Part shown: piece after piece, positions 1 through 8,519 of the stretch
How the letters are laid out: the number at the start of each line of letters is the position of its first letter
Numbering within the stretch: the first letter of the stretch is position 1
Source of the DNA: Spirulina major PCC 6313
Lineage (GTDB): Bacteria > Cyanobacteriota > Cyanobacteriia > Cyanobacteriales > Spirulinaceae
Reading direction: 5' to 3'
Assembly: GCF_001890765.1 (NCBI RefSeq)
Contig: NZ_KV878783.1
Coordinates: 4,058,771 to 4,122,770, forward strand
DNA length: 64,000 nucleotides
The notes under the pieces: model-generated
What the model saw: only the letters and a program-made list of their open reading frames with translations
What the model was told of the DNA's origin: nothing
Database searches by the model: none
Made by a program: the position numbers and the translations under genes

Positions 1-1211
1 TACACCGTACTCCGCAGAAAACGCCGAATCCGCATATGAATTTCTTGCTCTGGCACATCACTTAAGTCAAACGCCGGCCGGTTGGCATAATGACGCTCCA
101 TTGCATCAAGCCATTGCTCGCGATCGCGGATCGTTAAAATAAATTTACTCCCCGGAAACAACTGATCCAACTGTGGATAAAACGCCGACACCGTAATATC
201 CGTAATGCCATCAAACTGTTGAAGCAAGGAAAACTGATAATGTCCTTCTGCAAGTTCCCGAAATGTTGTTTCATCTTCGGGGTAATGAATCATTTTAAAC
301 CCCAAAACATGCAACGCGCTGGTGAGGCTTTTGGTTCCCGTCCGGCTGAGGCCAATGCCAAACACTTTAAAACTCGATTGGGCCTCAGCCGGCATTTGCA
401 GCGAACCCCCTCCTAAATTTACCAACTGCCACGGCCACACCTGCCGTGTCTGCTGATCAATCATTGCATAGGTTAACTCCGGCTGTTCCGGCAATTCCAG
501 GGTTGCGATCGCCGCCTCAGCGATCTCCGGTAATCGCTGAATATAGGCATCTATTTCAGCCGGTGTTGCCTCTAACGCCACATCCTGTTGAGTGTTTTGA
601 ATCGCCAGTTTAGCGATCTTAAAATCCAGATCATCAGGATAGTTATCCCAATATTTTAATGCCGCCTCCAATTCACTCCGGTTCACCGCCGTTCGACTCC
701 GCAATTCACGCAGCGCCAGCTTGGCATAGACATGATGATAGGCCTGAAAATAGTCATGAAGAATTCGGAAACTCTTAAAATGTTTCTTGAATTTGAGGTT
801 AGACAATGCAAAGCTACGCAAGCGCGATTCTGGCCGTAGAACATATTTTTCATCATTTTCTGGCGGCTCAATTTTTTGCATCTCGCGCACGACATCAATC
901 CGCGTAATATGCACTCCCTGATGAATATGCCCTCGGAACTTATCGAGCACATAACAATCCACATAGGGAAATGAATTACGCTGCAAAAATTTGGACAAGT
1001 CTTCCAAAATCAAGCAATCGGCATCCATAAATACCACAAAATCGCAATCATAGTCAATTTGCAACATTTTTTGAACGGCGGCCGAAAAGGGACGCACATT
1101 TTCAATCAAGTGAACGCGATTCGGCTTGATTTGTTGAATCGCTAAATCAAGGGCTATGGCGCTGGTACGTTCGTCAATAGTCCGAAAGACAAGATCAATA
1201 CGTTTCGTCAT
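1..1211 (-). CDS. Glycosyltransferase-like / sulfotransferase fusion protein (partial, C-terminus outside window)
   Basis: An uninterrupted reading frame runs from an ATG at 1211 to the window edge (403 codons seen). Residues 1-190 look like a GT-A type glycosyltransferase or glycan-capping domain, with an MDADC (DxD-type) motif at 62-66. After a linker, residues 281 onward match the start of a PAPS-dependent sulfotransferase: a beta-strand followed by the 5'-phosphosulfate loop LSRTGTKSL (288-296), then an ILTIRDREQW strand resembling the 3'-phosphate region. The inferred role is to build and sulfate a surface glycan from one polypeptide. The neighbour 21 bp downstream of its start, on the same strand, is another sulfotransferase, so they probably form an operon. 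The region is more AT-rich than the core genes nearby, which hints at transfer. The donor and acceptor cannot be named. Confidence 0.72.
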   Translation of the reverse strand, partial: MTKRIDLVFRTIDERTSAIALDLAIQQIKPNRVHLIENVRPFSAAVQKMLQIDYDCDFVVFMDADCLILEDLSKFLQRNSFPYVDCYVLDKFRGHIHQGVHITRIDVVREMQKIEPPENDEKYVLRPESRLRSFALSNLKFKKHFKSFRILHDYFQAYHHVYAKLALRELRSRTAVNRSELEAALKYWDNYPDDLDFKIAKLAIQNTQQDVALEATPAEIDAYIQRLPEIAEAAIATLELPEQPELTYAMIDQQTRQVWPWQLVNLGGGSLQMPAEAQSSFKVFGIGLSRTGTKSLTSALHVLGFKMIHYPEDETTFRELAEGHYQFSLLQQFDGITDITVSAFYPQLDQLFPGSKFILTIRDREQWLDAMERHYANRPAFDLSDVPEQEIHMRIRRFLRSTV

Positions 1212-1231
1212 GGTTGTTAGGTTGCCTTAAG

Positions 1232-2077
1232 TTAGGAGGGATGCCATTCAAAGGATTGATTCACCTCACTCGCTAAGCGAGCGAAGATTTGGTGCTGCTC
1301 TGGAGACAGTTCCTGTTGCCAGCGTAAATCAAGAATAATATCTGATTGATGTTCCTGATAATATTGACGGTTACTGGGTGTCATGGTTTGCAAAAGCTGC
1401 GATTGATGACGAGCCGCCAAGAATTGTGTACCGTTGTTGCCGCCGAGAATGTGATAGGTTTGTCGCGAAAAATCTCGCATTTGGGGTTCATGGGGAATTG
1501 TCAAAAAATCACATAAACCCTTGAGAATGCTGGTGGTATTGCTGGCAAGCTCTTCATAGTGAATGATGATTTTTGGCCCTGCAAATTCCTCAAATAATGC
1601 TTGAGCTTTTTTGATTTTTTCTATCCAGTTTTCGATGATTGTTTCGATGGAAAGGTCGGGATATTTGCGACGATAAGAGTTGACAACACCTCGACCATCA
1701 CGTTTCAAGAAAATCAGATGGGGCTTGGCTTCAGTCTTCACCAGTTTTTTGTATTGTTGGTGAATCCAGTCAGCACCGGAGGTGGAATCAATCATTAAGG
1801 GTGCTGTGATGCCAAGGGTCGTGCTGATATGTTGTGAGAGTTGTTCATAGAGATCGCAATCTGAGGTGAGTGACACAGTACCCCAGACTGGACAATGAAT
1901 GCCACAAAATTTGCAGGAGCGTTTTTGTAATGGGGCTTTTTCTTTCGTCAGAAAACGACTTTTTTCGCCTTCTCCACAGTAAAAGCTTTGGGAATGATTC
2001 CCCAGAAGAAGTCCCAATAATGTTGAGCCGGAATGACCTGTTCCTGTGATGAAACACACTTTTTTATTGATTCTCAT
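1232..2077 (-). CDS. Sulfotransferase family protein
   Basis: The 281-residue product begins with a P-loop-like PAPS site, FITGTGHSGSTLLGLLLG, directly after the start. A LIFLKRDGRGVVNSYRRKYP segment around residues 125-145 fits the 3'-phosphate-binding strand of PAPS sulfotransferases. A Cys cluster (CKFCGIHCP) near residue 58 is seen in several bacterial members. The family transfers sulfate from PAPS to hydroxyl or amino groups, usually of glycans or lipids. I chose ATG 2077 because the family starts just before the PAPS loop; an in-frame TTG at 2089 would add four residues. It lies directly upstream of the fusion protein at 1-1211 on the same strand and is probably co-transcribed. The acceptor is unknown. 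Confidence 0.8.
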   Translation of the reverse strand: MRINKKVCFITGTGHSGSTLLGLLLGNHSQSFYCGEGEKSRFLTKEKAPLQKRSCKFCGIHCPVWGTVSLTSDCDLYEQLSQHISTTLGITAPLMIDSTSGADWIHQQYKKLVKTEAKPHLIFLKRDGRGVVNSYRRKYPDLSIETIIENWIEKIKKAQALFEEFAGPKIIIHYEELASNTTSILKGLCDFLTIPHEPQMRDFSRQTYHILGGNNGTQFLAARHQSQLLQTMTPSNRQYYQEHQSDIILDLRWQQELSPEQHQIFARLASEVNQSFEWHPS

Positions 2078-2567
2078 TGGGAATGTCAATCGTTAAGGGT
2101 GTAAGGGGATAGCTTGCATAATTTCTCAGGGTTGTGAAGATGGAAAGCTTAATCATACTCAGAAATTAGGGTTTTTCATCCTATGGATAGCAATATTCAA
2201 TGTGCTTTTTGGCGGTTGTGTTGCCTGGGCGTGGTGCGATCGCATCCCCTCCCTCACCCTCTGGCTTAGAGGCATGCTTGCCCTGGGCAACCTGGACTGA
2301 TGTTAATTGGGATTAATAAGGGCAAAAAAGAGCCTAAAAAATCCCGCCAAGCCAACGCTTAATAAGAGCAGGTTATCTAACTTAATGCCAATCCAGAGAT
2401 TGATTCCGTTGAACCGCTACCCCATGACAGGACGGGGTAGCGGTTTTCAGAGGGGGCAAAGTTTCCGGCTGGATTCGCTTAACGACTGCAATTCATGAGA
2501 CGATAGCGGATTATGGTGGGATCAATCGAACTCCCATCCCGCTGATTCCCTTATTGCTACATTTTGA
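2078..2567. other. Intergenic region between divergent sulfotransferase operon and pyk
   Basis: This 490-bp gap lies between a minus-strand operon start and the plus-strand pyk start, so promoters for both should be here. I see a HIP1-type site near 2239 and one strong hairpin (listed separately), but no convincing gene. A 63-codon frame at 2307-2498 runs through the hairpin and has no family features. No clear -35/-10 pair was recognised. Confidence 0.5.
2412..2447 (+). terminator. Hairpin with short U-run in the pyk leader
   Basis: A perfect 12-bp stem, AACCGCTACCCC (2412-2423) and GGGGTAGCGGTT (2434-2445), encloses a 10-nt loop and is followed by a short T-run (2444-2447). On the plus strand it has the shape of an intrinsic terminator. 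No plus-strand gene lies upstream, so it would end a small RNA or attenuate the pyk transcript. The reverse strand lacks a T-run. Confidence 0.5.
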
Positions 2568-4403
2568 ATGATGGACTTGCCCGTTGACGCTATCAGCAGT
2601 GGCGTAAGCCGCTCGCAACCCCCCGCCCGCCGCACTAAAATCGTGGCAACCGTTGGCCCCGCTACGCTTCAACCCCAGGTGTTGCGAGAGTTGATTGAAG
2701 CCGGAGCAACCACCCTACGCCTCAATTTTTCCCACGGAACCCATGCGGATCACCATCGGGCGATTCGGTTGATTCGTCAGACGGCCTTTGAATTGGATCA
2801 GCCGGTGGGGATTTTGCAAGATCTACAGGGGCCAAAAATTCGACTCGGTAAATTTGAAGCCGGGCCAGTGCAGGTGAATAAGGGCGATCGCTTCATCCTC
2901 ACCAGTCACCCCGTCCCCTGCACCCATGAAATGTCCTACGTCAGTTACAAACGCCTCACCGACGAAGTGCCAGCCGGGGCGATGATCTTACTTGACGATG
3001 GCAAGGTGGAAATGGTCGTCGATGCCGTCGATCGCGATAACAAGCAGCTTCATTGTCAAGTGGTGGTCGGCGGCAAACTGTCCGACAACAAAGGGGTCAA
3101 CTTTCCCAACGTCTCCCTCACCGTCAGCGCCCTCACCGACAAAGACCGCAAAGACTTGATGTTTGGTCTCGATCAAGGCGTGGACTGGGTCGCCCTCAGC
3201 TTTGTGCAACGGCCCCAAGACATCCTCGAAATCAAAGAACTGATCGCCAGCACCGGGAAATCCGTCCCCGTGATCGCCAAAATCGAAAAACACGAAGCGA
3301 TCGAACAGATGGACACGATCCTCACCCTCTGTGATGGGGTGATGGTGGCACGGGGCGACCTGGGGGTCGAACTCCCCGCCGAACAAGTCCCCCTCCATCA
3401 AAAACGCCTGATCGCCACCGCCAACCGCCTCGGCATCCCCGTGATCACCGCCACCCAGATGCTCGACAGTATGGTGAACAGCCCCCGCGCCACCCGTGCG
3501 GAAGTCTCTGATGTGGCCAATGCCATCCTCGACGGCACCGACGCGATCATGCTCTCCAATGAAACCGCTGTGGGGAACTACCCCATTGAAGCCGTGGCCA
3601 CGATGGCCCGGATCGCCTCCTGTGTCGAACAACAGGCCCCCGCCCACCGCCATTTCCAAACCACGAAACGCTCGATCCCCAACGCCATTTCCGGCGCAGT
3701 GAGCCATATCGCCCAACAACTCGATGCAGCGGCGATTATGACCCTCACCAAAACCGGAGCGACGGCCCGCAATGTTTCTAAATTCCGACCCTTAACGCCG
3801 ATTTTGGCGGTTACGCCCCATGTGGATGTGGCGCGACAGTTGCAACTGGTGTGGGGGGTGCGGCCGCTGTTGATTCTCGATCTACCTTCGACGAGCCAGA
3901 CGTTTCAGGCGGCGATGAATGTGGCCCAGGAAAAACAATTGCTCCATGATGGGGATTTGGTGATCTTGACGGCGGGAACGCTGCAAGGGGTGGCCGGTTC
4001 AACGGACTTGATTAAAGTTGAGGTGGTGACGGCGGTGCTCGGTGAAGGGGTTGGTATTGGGGAAGGGGCGATCACGGGTCGCGCTCGGGTTGTGAATAAT
4101 CCGAAGGAGATTGGTGATTTTAGTCCGGGGGAAATTTTGGTGGCTCCGGCGACGAATGTGGACTATGTGGAGGTGATTCGCAAGGCTGGGGGGATTATTA
4201 CGGAGGAGTCGAGTTTGACGAGCCACGCGGCGGTGATTGGGCTGCGGTTGGGGATTCCGGTGATTGTGGGTCTGAAGAAGGCGACGGAGTTGATCGGGGA
4301 TGGGGCGATTTTGACCCTGGATTCGCAACGGGGCAAGGTGTATTTTGGGACGCGCCCGAAGGTGTCGGATTCTCATTCTGGGGTGGCGATGCCCACGTTT
4401 TAG
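2568..4403 (+). CDS. pyk: Pyruvate kinase with C-terminal PEP-utiliser mobile domain
   Basis: This is the 611-residue cytosolic glycolytic enzyme that converts phosphoenolpyruvate and ADP to pyruvate and ATP. The N-terminal barrel shows TKIVATVGPA at 24-33, the substrate loop LRLNFSHG and the K+/Mg2+-binding segment VMVARGDLGVELP; the signature IAKIEKHEAI lies between. The standard enzyme of about 470 residues is followed by an extra domain like the swivelling phosphohistidine domain of PEP synthase and PPDK, with LTSHAAV centred on His553. That extension is common in cyanobacterial and Bacillus-type pyruvate kinases, where it is not needed for the basic reaction. The start is one of two tandem ATGs at 2568 and 2571; no Shine-Dalgarno is evident. 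The gene appears monocistronic. Confidence 0.95.
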   Translation: MMDLPVDAISSGVSRSQPPARRTKIVATVGPATLQPQVLRELIEAGATTLRLNFSHGTHADHHRAIRLIRQTAFELDQPVGILQDLQGPKIRLGKFEAGPVQVNKGDRFILTSHPVPCTHEMSYVSYKRLTDEVPAGAMILLDDGKVEMVVDAVDRDNKQLHCQVVVGGKLSDNKGVNFPNVSLTVSALTDKDRKDLMFGLDQGVDWVALSFVQRPQDILEIKELIASTGKSVPVIAKIEKHEAIEQMDTILTLCDGVMVARGDLGVELPAEQVPLHQKRLIATANRLGIPVITATQMLDSMVNSPRATRAEVSDVANAILDGTDAIMLSNETAVGNYPIEAVATMARIASCVEQQAPAHRHFQTTKRSIPNAISGAVSHIAQQLDAAAIMTLTKTGATARNVSKFRPLTPILAVTPHVDVARQLQLVWGVRPLLILDLPSTSQTFQAAMNVAQEKQLLHDGDLVILTAGTLQGVAGSTDLIKVEVVTAVLGEGVGIGEGAITGRARVVNNPKEIGDFSPGEILVAPATNVDYVEVIRKAGGIITEESSLTSHAAVIGLRLGIPVIVGLKKATELIGDGAILTLDSQRGKVYFGTRPKVSDSHSGVAMPTF

Positions 4404-4412
4404 GGGGATTGG

Positions 4413-4453
4413 CCCTCACCCCAAACCCCTCTCCCGCTGGGCGAGGGGCTTCA
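4413..4453 (+). repeat. Dispersed intergenic repeat, family B (CCCTCACCCCAAACCCCTCTCCC type)
   Basis: The segment between pyk and the epimerase gene carries a sequence of the form CCCTCACCCCAAACCCC...GGGCGAGGGGCTTC. Related or reverse-complement copies appear at about 29863-29901, 35638-35652, 54133-54171 and 54380-54420. All lie in spacers. It is a short palindromic dispersed repeat with no coding capacity. Confidence 0.6.
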
Positions 4454-4499
4454 GGATGTACTCTATTGCAGCAAGCTGGCGTTGGAGAGTTAAGAGGTC

Positions 4500-5486
4500 A
4501 TGACAAGGATTTTAGTCACGGGGGCGGCGGGGTTTATTGGGTTTCATCTCTGTCAACGGTTGTTGCAGAATGGGACGGTGACGGTGGTGGGGTTGGATAA
4601 TCTCAATGCTTACTATGATGTGGGGTTGAAACGGGCGCGACTGGAGCAGTTGCAGGGTTATGAGGCGTTTGAGTTTGTGCGGGCGGATTTGAGCGATCGC
4701 ACCGCGATCGAAACCCTGTTTCAAACCCATCGGTTTCAAACCGTCGTCCACCTCGCCGCCCAAGCCGGGGTGCGCTATTCCCTGGAAAATCCCCACGCCT
4801 ATGTTGAAAGTAACCTGGTTGGCTTCCTCCACATCCTCGAAGGCTGTCGGCAGCAACAGGTGGAGCATCTCGTCTTTGCGTCGTCGAGTTCGGTCTATGG
4901 CAACAGCCCGAAAATCCCCTTTGCCATCGACGACAACGTAGACTATCCCGTCAGTCTCTACGCAGCGACGAAAAAATCCAATGAGTTAATGGCCCATTGC
5001 TATAGCCATCTCTATCAGATTCCGATCACGGGATTGCGATTTTTTACGGTCTATGGGCCCTGGGGACGGCCTGATATGGCCTATTGGAAATTTACCGAAG
5101 CGATTTTGCGCGATCGCCCCATCGAAGTCTACAACCACGGCAAAATGCAGCGAGATTTCACCTATGTAGACGATGTGATCGAAGGCATCATCCGCGTCAT
5201 GGCCAAAATTCCCGACCCCAACGGCCCCAACCACGCCCGCTACAAACTCTATAATATCGGCAACCACAGCCCCATCGAACTGATGACCCTGATCGAAACC
5301 CTGGAAACCTGCTTAGGTCGTGAAGCCGTGAAAACCATGCTCCCGATGCAACCGGGTGATGTACCTCGCACCTATGCCGATGTGGACGATCTGATTCAGG
5401 ATGTGGGCTTTCGTCCGAGCACCCCGATTCAGGTGGGCTTACAGCGATTTGTAGACTGGTATCAGGCCTATCATTCTCTGCCGTGA
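4500..5486 (+). CDS. NAD-dependent epimerase/dehydratase, UDP-glucuronate 4-epimerase-like
   Basis: The 328-residue extended short-chain dehydrogenase has the Rossmann motif GAAGFIG (8-14), a catalytic SSSSVYG Ser/Thr segment (128-134) and the YxxxK pair Y154/K158. The opening LDNLNAYYDVGLKRARL segment is typical of UDP-glucuronate 4-epimerases, which make UDP-galacturonate for capsule, sheath or LPS polymers. The substrate assignment is by family resemblance only; UDP-glucose 4-epimerase or a dehydratase cannot be excluded. It follows pyk by 96 bp, which are largely filled by a dispersed repeat, so a separate promoter is possible. The location is cytosolic. Confidence 0.85.
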   Translation: MTRILVTGAAGFIGFHLCQRLLQNGTVTVVGLDNLNAYYDVGLKRARLEQLQGYEAFEFVRADLSDRTAIETLFQTHRFQTVVHLAAQAGVRYSLENPHAYVESNLVGFLHILEGCRQQQVEHLVFASSSSVYGNSPKIPFAIDDNVDYPVSLYAATKKSNELMAHCYSHLYQIPITGLRFFTVYGPWGRPDMAYWKFTEAILRDRPIEVYNHGKMQRDFTYVDDVIEGIIRVMAKIPDPNGPNHARYKLYNIGNHSPIELMTLIETLETCLGREAVKTMLPMQPGDVPRTYADVDDLIQDVGFRPSTPIQVGLQRFVDWYQAYHSLP

Positions 5487-5564
5487 TCTGAATCCTATTC
5501 CCGCCCCTTGGCGACGAGATCCGGCGGAGTTTTTGCGTTGCGATCGCCCACCCCTATCCTCACT

Positions 5565-7370
5565 ATGCCCATCATCTCGCCCATCTTCCTAACCCTCGCC
5601 GTTCTCGTCATTGCGCTCATCCTCTTCATCACCGAGCTACTCCCCGTTGATCTCGTCGCCTTGATGATCATGGTTGCCCTCATGGTGCTCGGTCTCGTCA
5701 CCCCCGAACAGGGCATTTCCGGCTTTGGCAACACCGCCACCCTCACCGTGATGGCCATGTTCATCATCAGTGCTGGCATCTCCAAAACCGGGGTGATCCT
5801 GATCGTCAAGCAACTACTGATCCGTCTAGGCGGCGAAACCCTGAATCGGCAAATTTTTGTGATGGGGATTCTGGTCGCCCCCATCAGTGCCTTTATCACC
5901 AATACTGCGATCGTCGCCGTCATGCTCCCCGTCGTCGAAGACTGGTGCAAACAACAAAAAATCTCCACCTCCAAACTCCTCATTCCCCTCTCCTACCTCA
6001 CCATCCTCGGTGGCACGATCGCCTTGATCGGAACCTCCACCAACATCCTCGCTAGCGGTCTCTCCGAACAACTCGGCTTTGAACCCTTCAGCCTCTTTGA
6101 GTTCACCAAACTCGGCCTCTGTGTCTTCGTGATCGGCCTAACCTACCTTGTCCTCGCTGGCCCCCGTCTCCTCCCCGAACGCAAATCCGCCCTAGGTGAC
6201 ATCATTGCCCAAGACTATAACCTCAAAGACTACGTCACCGAAGTCATCGTGACGGCGCGATCGTCCCTCGTCGGCAAAACCCTCCAAACCAGCCAAATTC
6301 AACGCACCTTTGATATCGATGTCCTCGAAATCATTCGCCATAGCACCCGGTTTCCTCCCCCCATCGCCGACAAAATCATCAACGTCGGCGATATCCTCGT
6401 CGTCCGCAGTTCCCGCGAAGAACTCCTCAAAATCCGCGAACAGCAAGGCCTCAACATCGTACCGGATGTGCAATTTAAAGACGAAGTCCAACCCGTCCTC
6501 GAATCCGGCGAAGAAAAAATGGCCGAAGTCCTCATCCTCTCCAACTCTCGCCTCGTGGGAACCACCCTCCGCGACATTCGCTTTCGCCAACGCTACAACC
6601 TCACCGTCCTCGCCATTCGACGGGGTTCAGAACTCGTGCGGGGTCGCCTCGGCCGCATTGCCCTGCGTTTCGGGGATGTCCTCCTTGTGCAGGGGTCAAA
6701 ACAAAGCTTCATCGGGTTGCAAACCACCCGCGAACTCCTCGTCCTCGAACAGCGAGATGTGGAAATGCTCCGCCAAGACAAGGCCATTATTGCCGTGGCG
6801 ATTGGTTTAGGCGTAGTCCTCAGTGCCGCGTTTAATCTATTCCCGATTTTAGTCAGCGCTTTACTTGGGGTCGTGCTGATGGTGTTAACTGGTTGCCTAA
6901 AACCTGGGGAAATCTATGGCGCGGTACGGTGGGATATTATCTTTTTACTCGCCGGATTAATTCCCCTCGGAATCGCCATGGAAGCCTCCGGCACAACCCA
7001 ATGGATCGCCACCCATCTCCTCGCCATTTCGCAAAACTTTTCGAGCTATGGCATTCTCGTGCTGTTCTATTTAGCCACAGCATTGCTCACCGAAATTCTC
7101 TCGAACAATGCTGCCGTGCTCCTGATGTTGCCCATTGCCGTTGAGGTGTCCCAAACCCTATCCCTCAACCCCTATGCCTTTATGTTTGCGGTCATGTTCG
7201 CCGCCTCCAATAGTTACATGACCCCCATCGGCTACCAAACCAATACGATGGTCTATGGGCCGGGGGGCTATCGGTTTATGGACTTTGTTAAAATTGGTGC
7301 GCCGCTGACCTTAATTAATACGATCGCCACCCCTGCGTTGATTGTGTTCTTTTACGGCTTATCGGGCTAG
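5565..7370 (+). CDS. SLC13/DASS family permease with tandem TrkA-C (RCK_C) domains
   Basis: The 601-residue inner-membrane transporter has about five hydrophobic segments in residues 1-180, then two soluble TrkA-C-like modules (about 200-400, each with a VVxxxS/LVGxTL pattern), then further membrane helices to the end. Sodium-motif-like segments such as ITNTAIVAVMLPVV and EILSNNAAVLLMLPIA (the SNT/SNN re-entrant hairpins) are visible in both halves. Family members move sulfate, phosphate, dicarboxylates or tellurite/citrate with Na+; the RCK_C insert is typical of the bacterial and algal SAC1/SLT type linked to sulfate. ATG 5565 was preferred to an upstream TTG at 5508 because the hydrophobic start follows it at once. 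The substrate is unproven. Confidence 0.85.
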   Translation: MPIISPIFLTLAVLVIALILFITELLPVDLVALMIMVALMVLGLVTPEQGISGFGNTATLTVMAMFIISAGISKTGVILIVKQLLIRLGGETLNRQIFVMGILVAPISAFITNTAIVAVMLPVVEDWCKQQKISTSKLLIPLSYLTILGGTIALIGTSTNILASGLSEQLGFEPFSLFEFTKLGLCVFVIGLTYLVLAGPRLLPERKSALGDIIAQDYNLKDYVTEVIVTARSSLVGKTLQTSQIQRTFDIDVLEIIRHSTRFPPPIADKIINVGDILVVRSSREELLKIREQQGLNIVPDVQFKDEVQPVLESGEEKMAEVLILSNSRLVGTTLRDIRFRQRYNLTVLAIRRGSELVRGRLGRIALRFGDVLLVQGSKQSFIGLQTTRELLVLEQRDVEMLRQDKAIIAVAIGLGVVLSAAFNLFPILVSALLGVVLMVLTGCLKPGEIYGAVRWDIIFLLAGLIPLGIAMEASGTTQWIATHLLAISQNFSSYGILVLFYLATALLTEILSNNAAVLLMLPIAVEVSQTLSLNPYAFMFAVMFAASNSYMTPIGYQTNTMVYGPGGYRFMDFVKIGAPLTLINTIATPALIVFFYGLSG

Positions 7371-7505
7371 AACACCCATGCAGTAAGAGCGAGGGTCTCA
7401 ATCTAGATCGGTGGGTTACGGCGGATTGCTAGATTGCAGTTGTGGCGAGGGTTTAAACCGCCTAAACCACCCTACGATTTTAGAGATCCAGGCATGGTCA
7501 AACGA

Positions 7506-7544
7506 ATCCCGACAGGGGCAGAGATGAGCTTATCCTGTCGGGAT
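7506..7544. terminator. Hairpin between the convergent permease and psb34 genes
   Basis: ATCCCGACAGG (7506-7516) and CCTGTCGGGAT (7534-7544) form an 11-bp stem with a 17-nt loop. It lies between two converging genes and is followed by T-rich sequence on both strands, so it may end both transcripts. Confidence 0.6.
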
Positions 7545-7576
7545 GTTTGGAATGGGTTCAATGGAATGATGCAGGA

Positions 7577-7747
7577 CTAAGAGACGGAAAAGGCGAGGAA
7601 GACTACACCGCTGACCACCACCAGCGCGAGAACACCACCGATCGCATAGTTCCGCTTTTCGTTGGAGGAGGGAGGGTTAGCGACGTACATGTCCGGCTCA
7701 ACTGCAAAGTTATTGATCCGTCCGCCTTCTTCTTTGGTATAGGGCAT
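7577..7747 (-). CDS. psb34: Photosystem II assembly protein Psb34 (Ssl1498 type)
   Basis: This small 56-residue gene encodes MPYTKEEGGRINNF at its start, then a PPSSNEKRNY segment, and ends in one membrane helix closing with LAFSVS. This is the pattern of the cyanobacterial Ssl1498 family, renamed Psb34. The family is a single-helix thylakoid protein that binds CP47-side photosystem II intermediates during assembly and exchange of HliA/B. Length and both termini match the family. The ATG at 7747 follows GGAACTAAAA. It points at the SLC13 gene and is separated from it by a hairpin. A HLR1-like sequence lies about 80 bp upstream. I am confident of the family; the role rests on orthologues. Confidence 0.86.
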   Translation of the reverse strand: MPYTKEEGGRINNFAVEPDMYVANPPSSNEKRNYAIGGVLALVVVSGVVFLAFSVS

Positions 7748-7825
7748 TTTTAGTTCCTAATGTCTTAAATCACATTTGGGTTGAGTGCGATCGTAGATCA
7801 GACTCAATCGGTATGCTGTTAATTA

Positions 7826-7841
7826 TGTCATGTTTCGTAAC
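7826..7841 (-). promoter_or_regulatory. HLR1-like element upstream of psb34
   Basis: Read on the minus strand the sequence is GTTACGAAACATGACA. Compared with the RpaB-binding HLR1 pattern (two KTTACA-like hexamers separated by WWNN), 11 of 14 defined positions agree. CATAAT directly downstream could serve as a -10. HLR1 elements are common in front of light-responsive photosystem genes, so the placement fits, but three mismatches keep this tentative. Confidence 0.35.
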
Positions 7842-7873
7842 ATTTTGTTGCAATTGGGGGCGAATTGCTGTTC

Positions 7874-8473
7874 TCAGGTCATTTTCCACACTTCCCACGC
7901 CGCCTCTCGTCCAATTTTCCCCTGTCGCTTGAAGCGAAATACCCCATATTCACAAATATCCCCACTGGGCACAATCCCGGTCAGGGTGCGCACTTGGGAG
8001 GTGGATAGCAACCATTGATAATGACAGGCTTCTTCGAGTTCGCGCCACACTTGGAGGGGAGATATGGCGGGGGAGAGGGGCGATCGCGCTGCGATCGCAT
8101 CGGAGAGATTCACCAGCAACGCCGCCAAGGCCGGATCAGAAGGGGAGGGTATCGGGTCTTCTGCTGCGGTTTCGTCCTCCTCGTCAAACCCATCCGGGTC
8201 AAGTTCTCCATCGGCAACCGCCGACACATCGATCACCCCTTGGGATTGGGGCGTGCTCACGGTCATCACCCGCGACAGGGGCGTGTAGGCGGCGAGTTTT
8301 CCCCCTTTGGCTAACCATTCGTGCAGGTCGTCCAAGGCTTGCACAATCACAGGACTGGCGTATTCTTCCCCGTCTACATCACGGGAGAGGTTGACCTCCA
8401 AGGCTTGGAGACGGGCATTGAGTTGTCGCCGCGTTCTGAGTTGATAGCGTTCGAGTAACCCTGGAATTTTCAT
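7874..8473 (-). CDS. Conserved-looking hypothetical protein
   Basis: I do not recognise this 199-residue protein. The N-terminal 60 residues are helical and charged (MKIPGLLERYQLRTRRQL). A middle segment reads LAKGGKLAAYTPLSRVMTVS. An acidic linker at about 92-110 (DGELDPDGFDEEDE) follows. The C-terminal part ends in a helix-rich region with WRELEEACHYQWLLSTSQV and GIVPSGDICEYGVFRFKRQGKIG. There is no signal peptide or membrane helix. The C-terminal ELEEA...LLSTSQV segment could be a small DNA- or protein-binding domain, but that is only a guess. It lies upstream of psb34 on the same strand with about 126 bp between, so it may have its own transcript. Confidence 0.75.
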   Translation of the reverse strand: MKIPGLLERYQLRTRRQLNARLQALEVNLSRDVDGEEYASPVIVQALDDLHEWLAKGGKLAAYTPLSRVMTVSTPQSQGVIDVSAVADGELDPDGFDEEDETAAEDPIPSPSDPALAALLVNLSDAIAARSPLSPAISPLQVWRELEEACHYQWLLSTSQVRTLTGIVPSGDICEYGVFRFKRQGKIGREAAWEVWKMT

Positions 8474-8519
8474 GCATTTTGAATAGCGTCGTCCATCAGT
8501 ATCCTAGATCCAAACCTCC

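Noticed and set aside
2307-2498. 63-codon frame upstream of pyk
   Set aside because: It runs through the hairpin at 2412-2447 and has no ribosome-binding site or family features.
5826-6590. Long minus-strand frames opposite the SLC13 gene, and similar long frames opposite pyk, sat, lpdA and the nucleotidyltransferase fusion
   Set aside because: GC-rich codon bias gives long open shadow frames; the products are low-complexity (Gly/Asp/His or Pro/Ser-rich) without domains.
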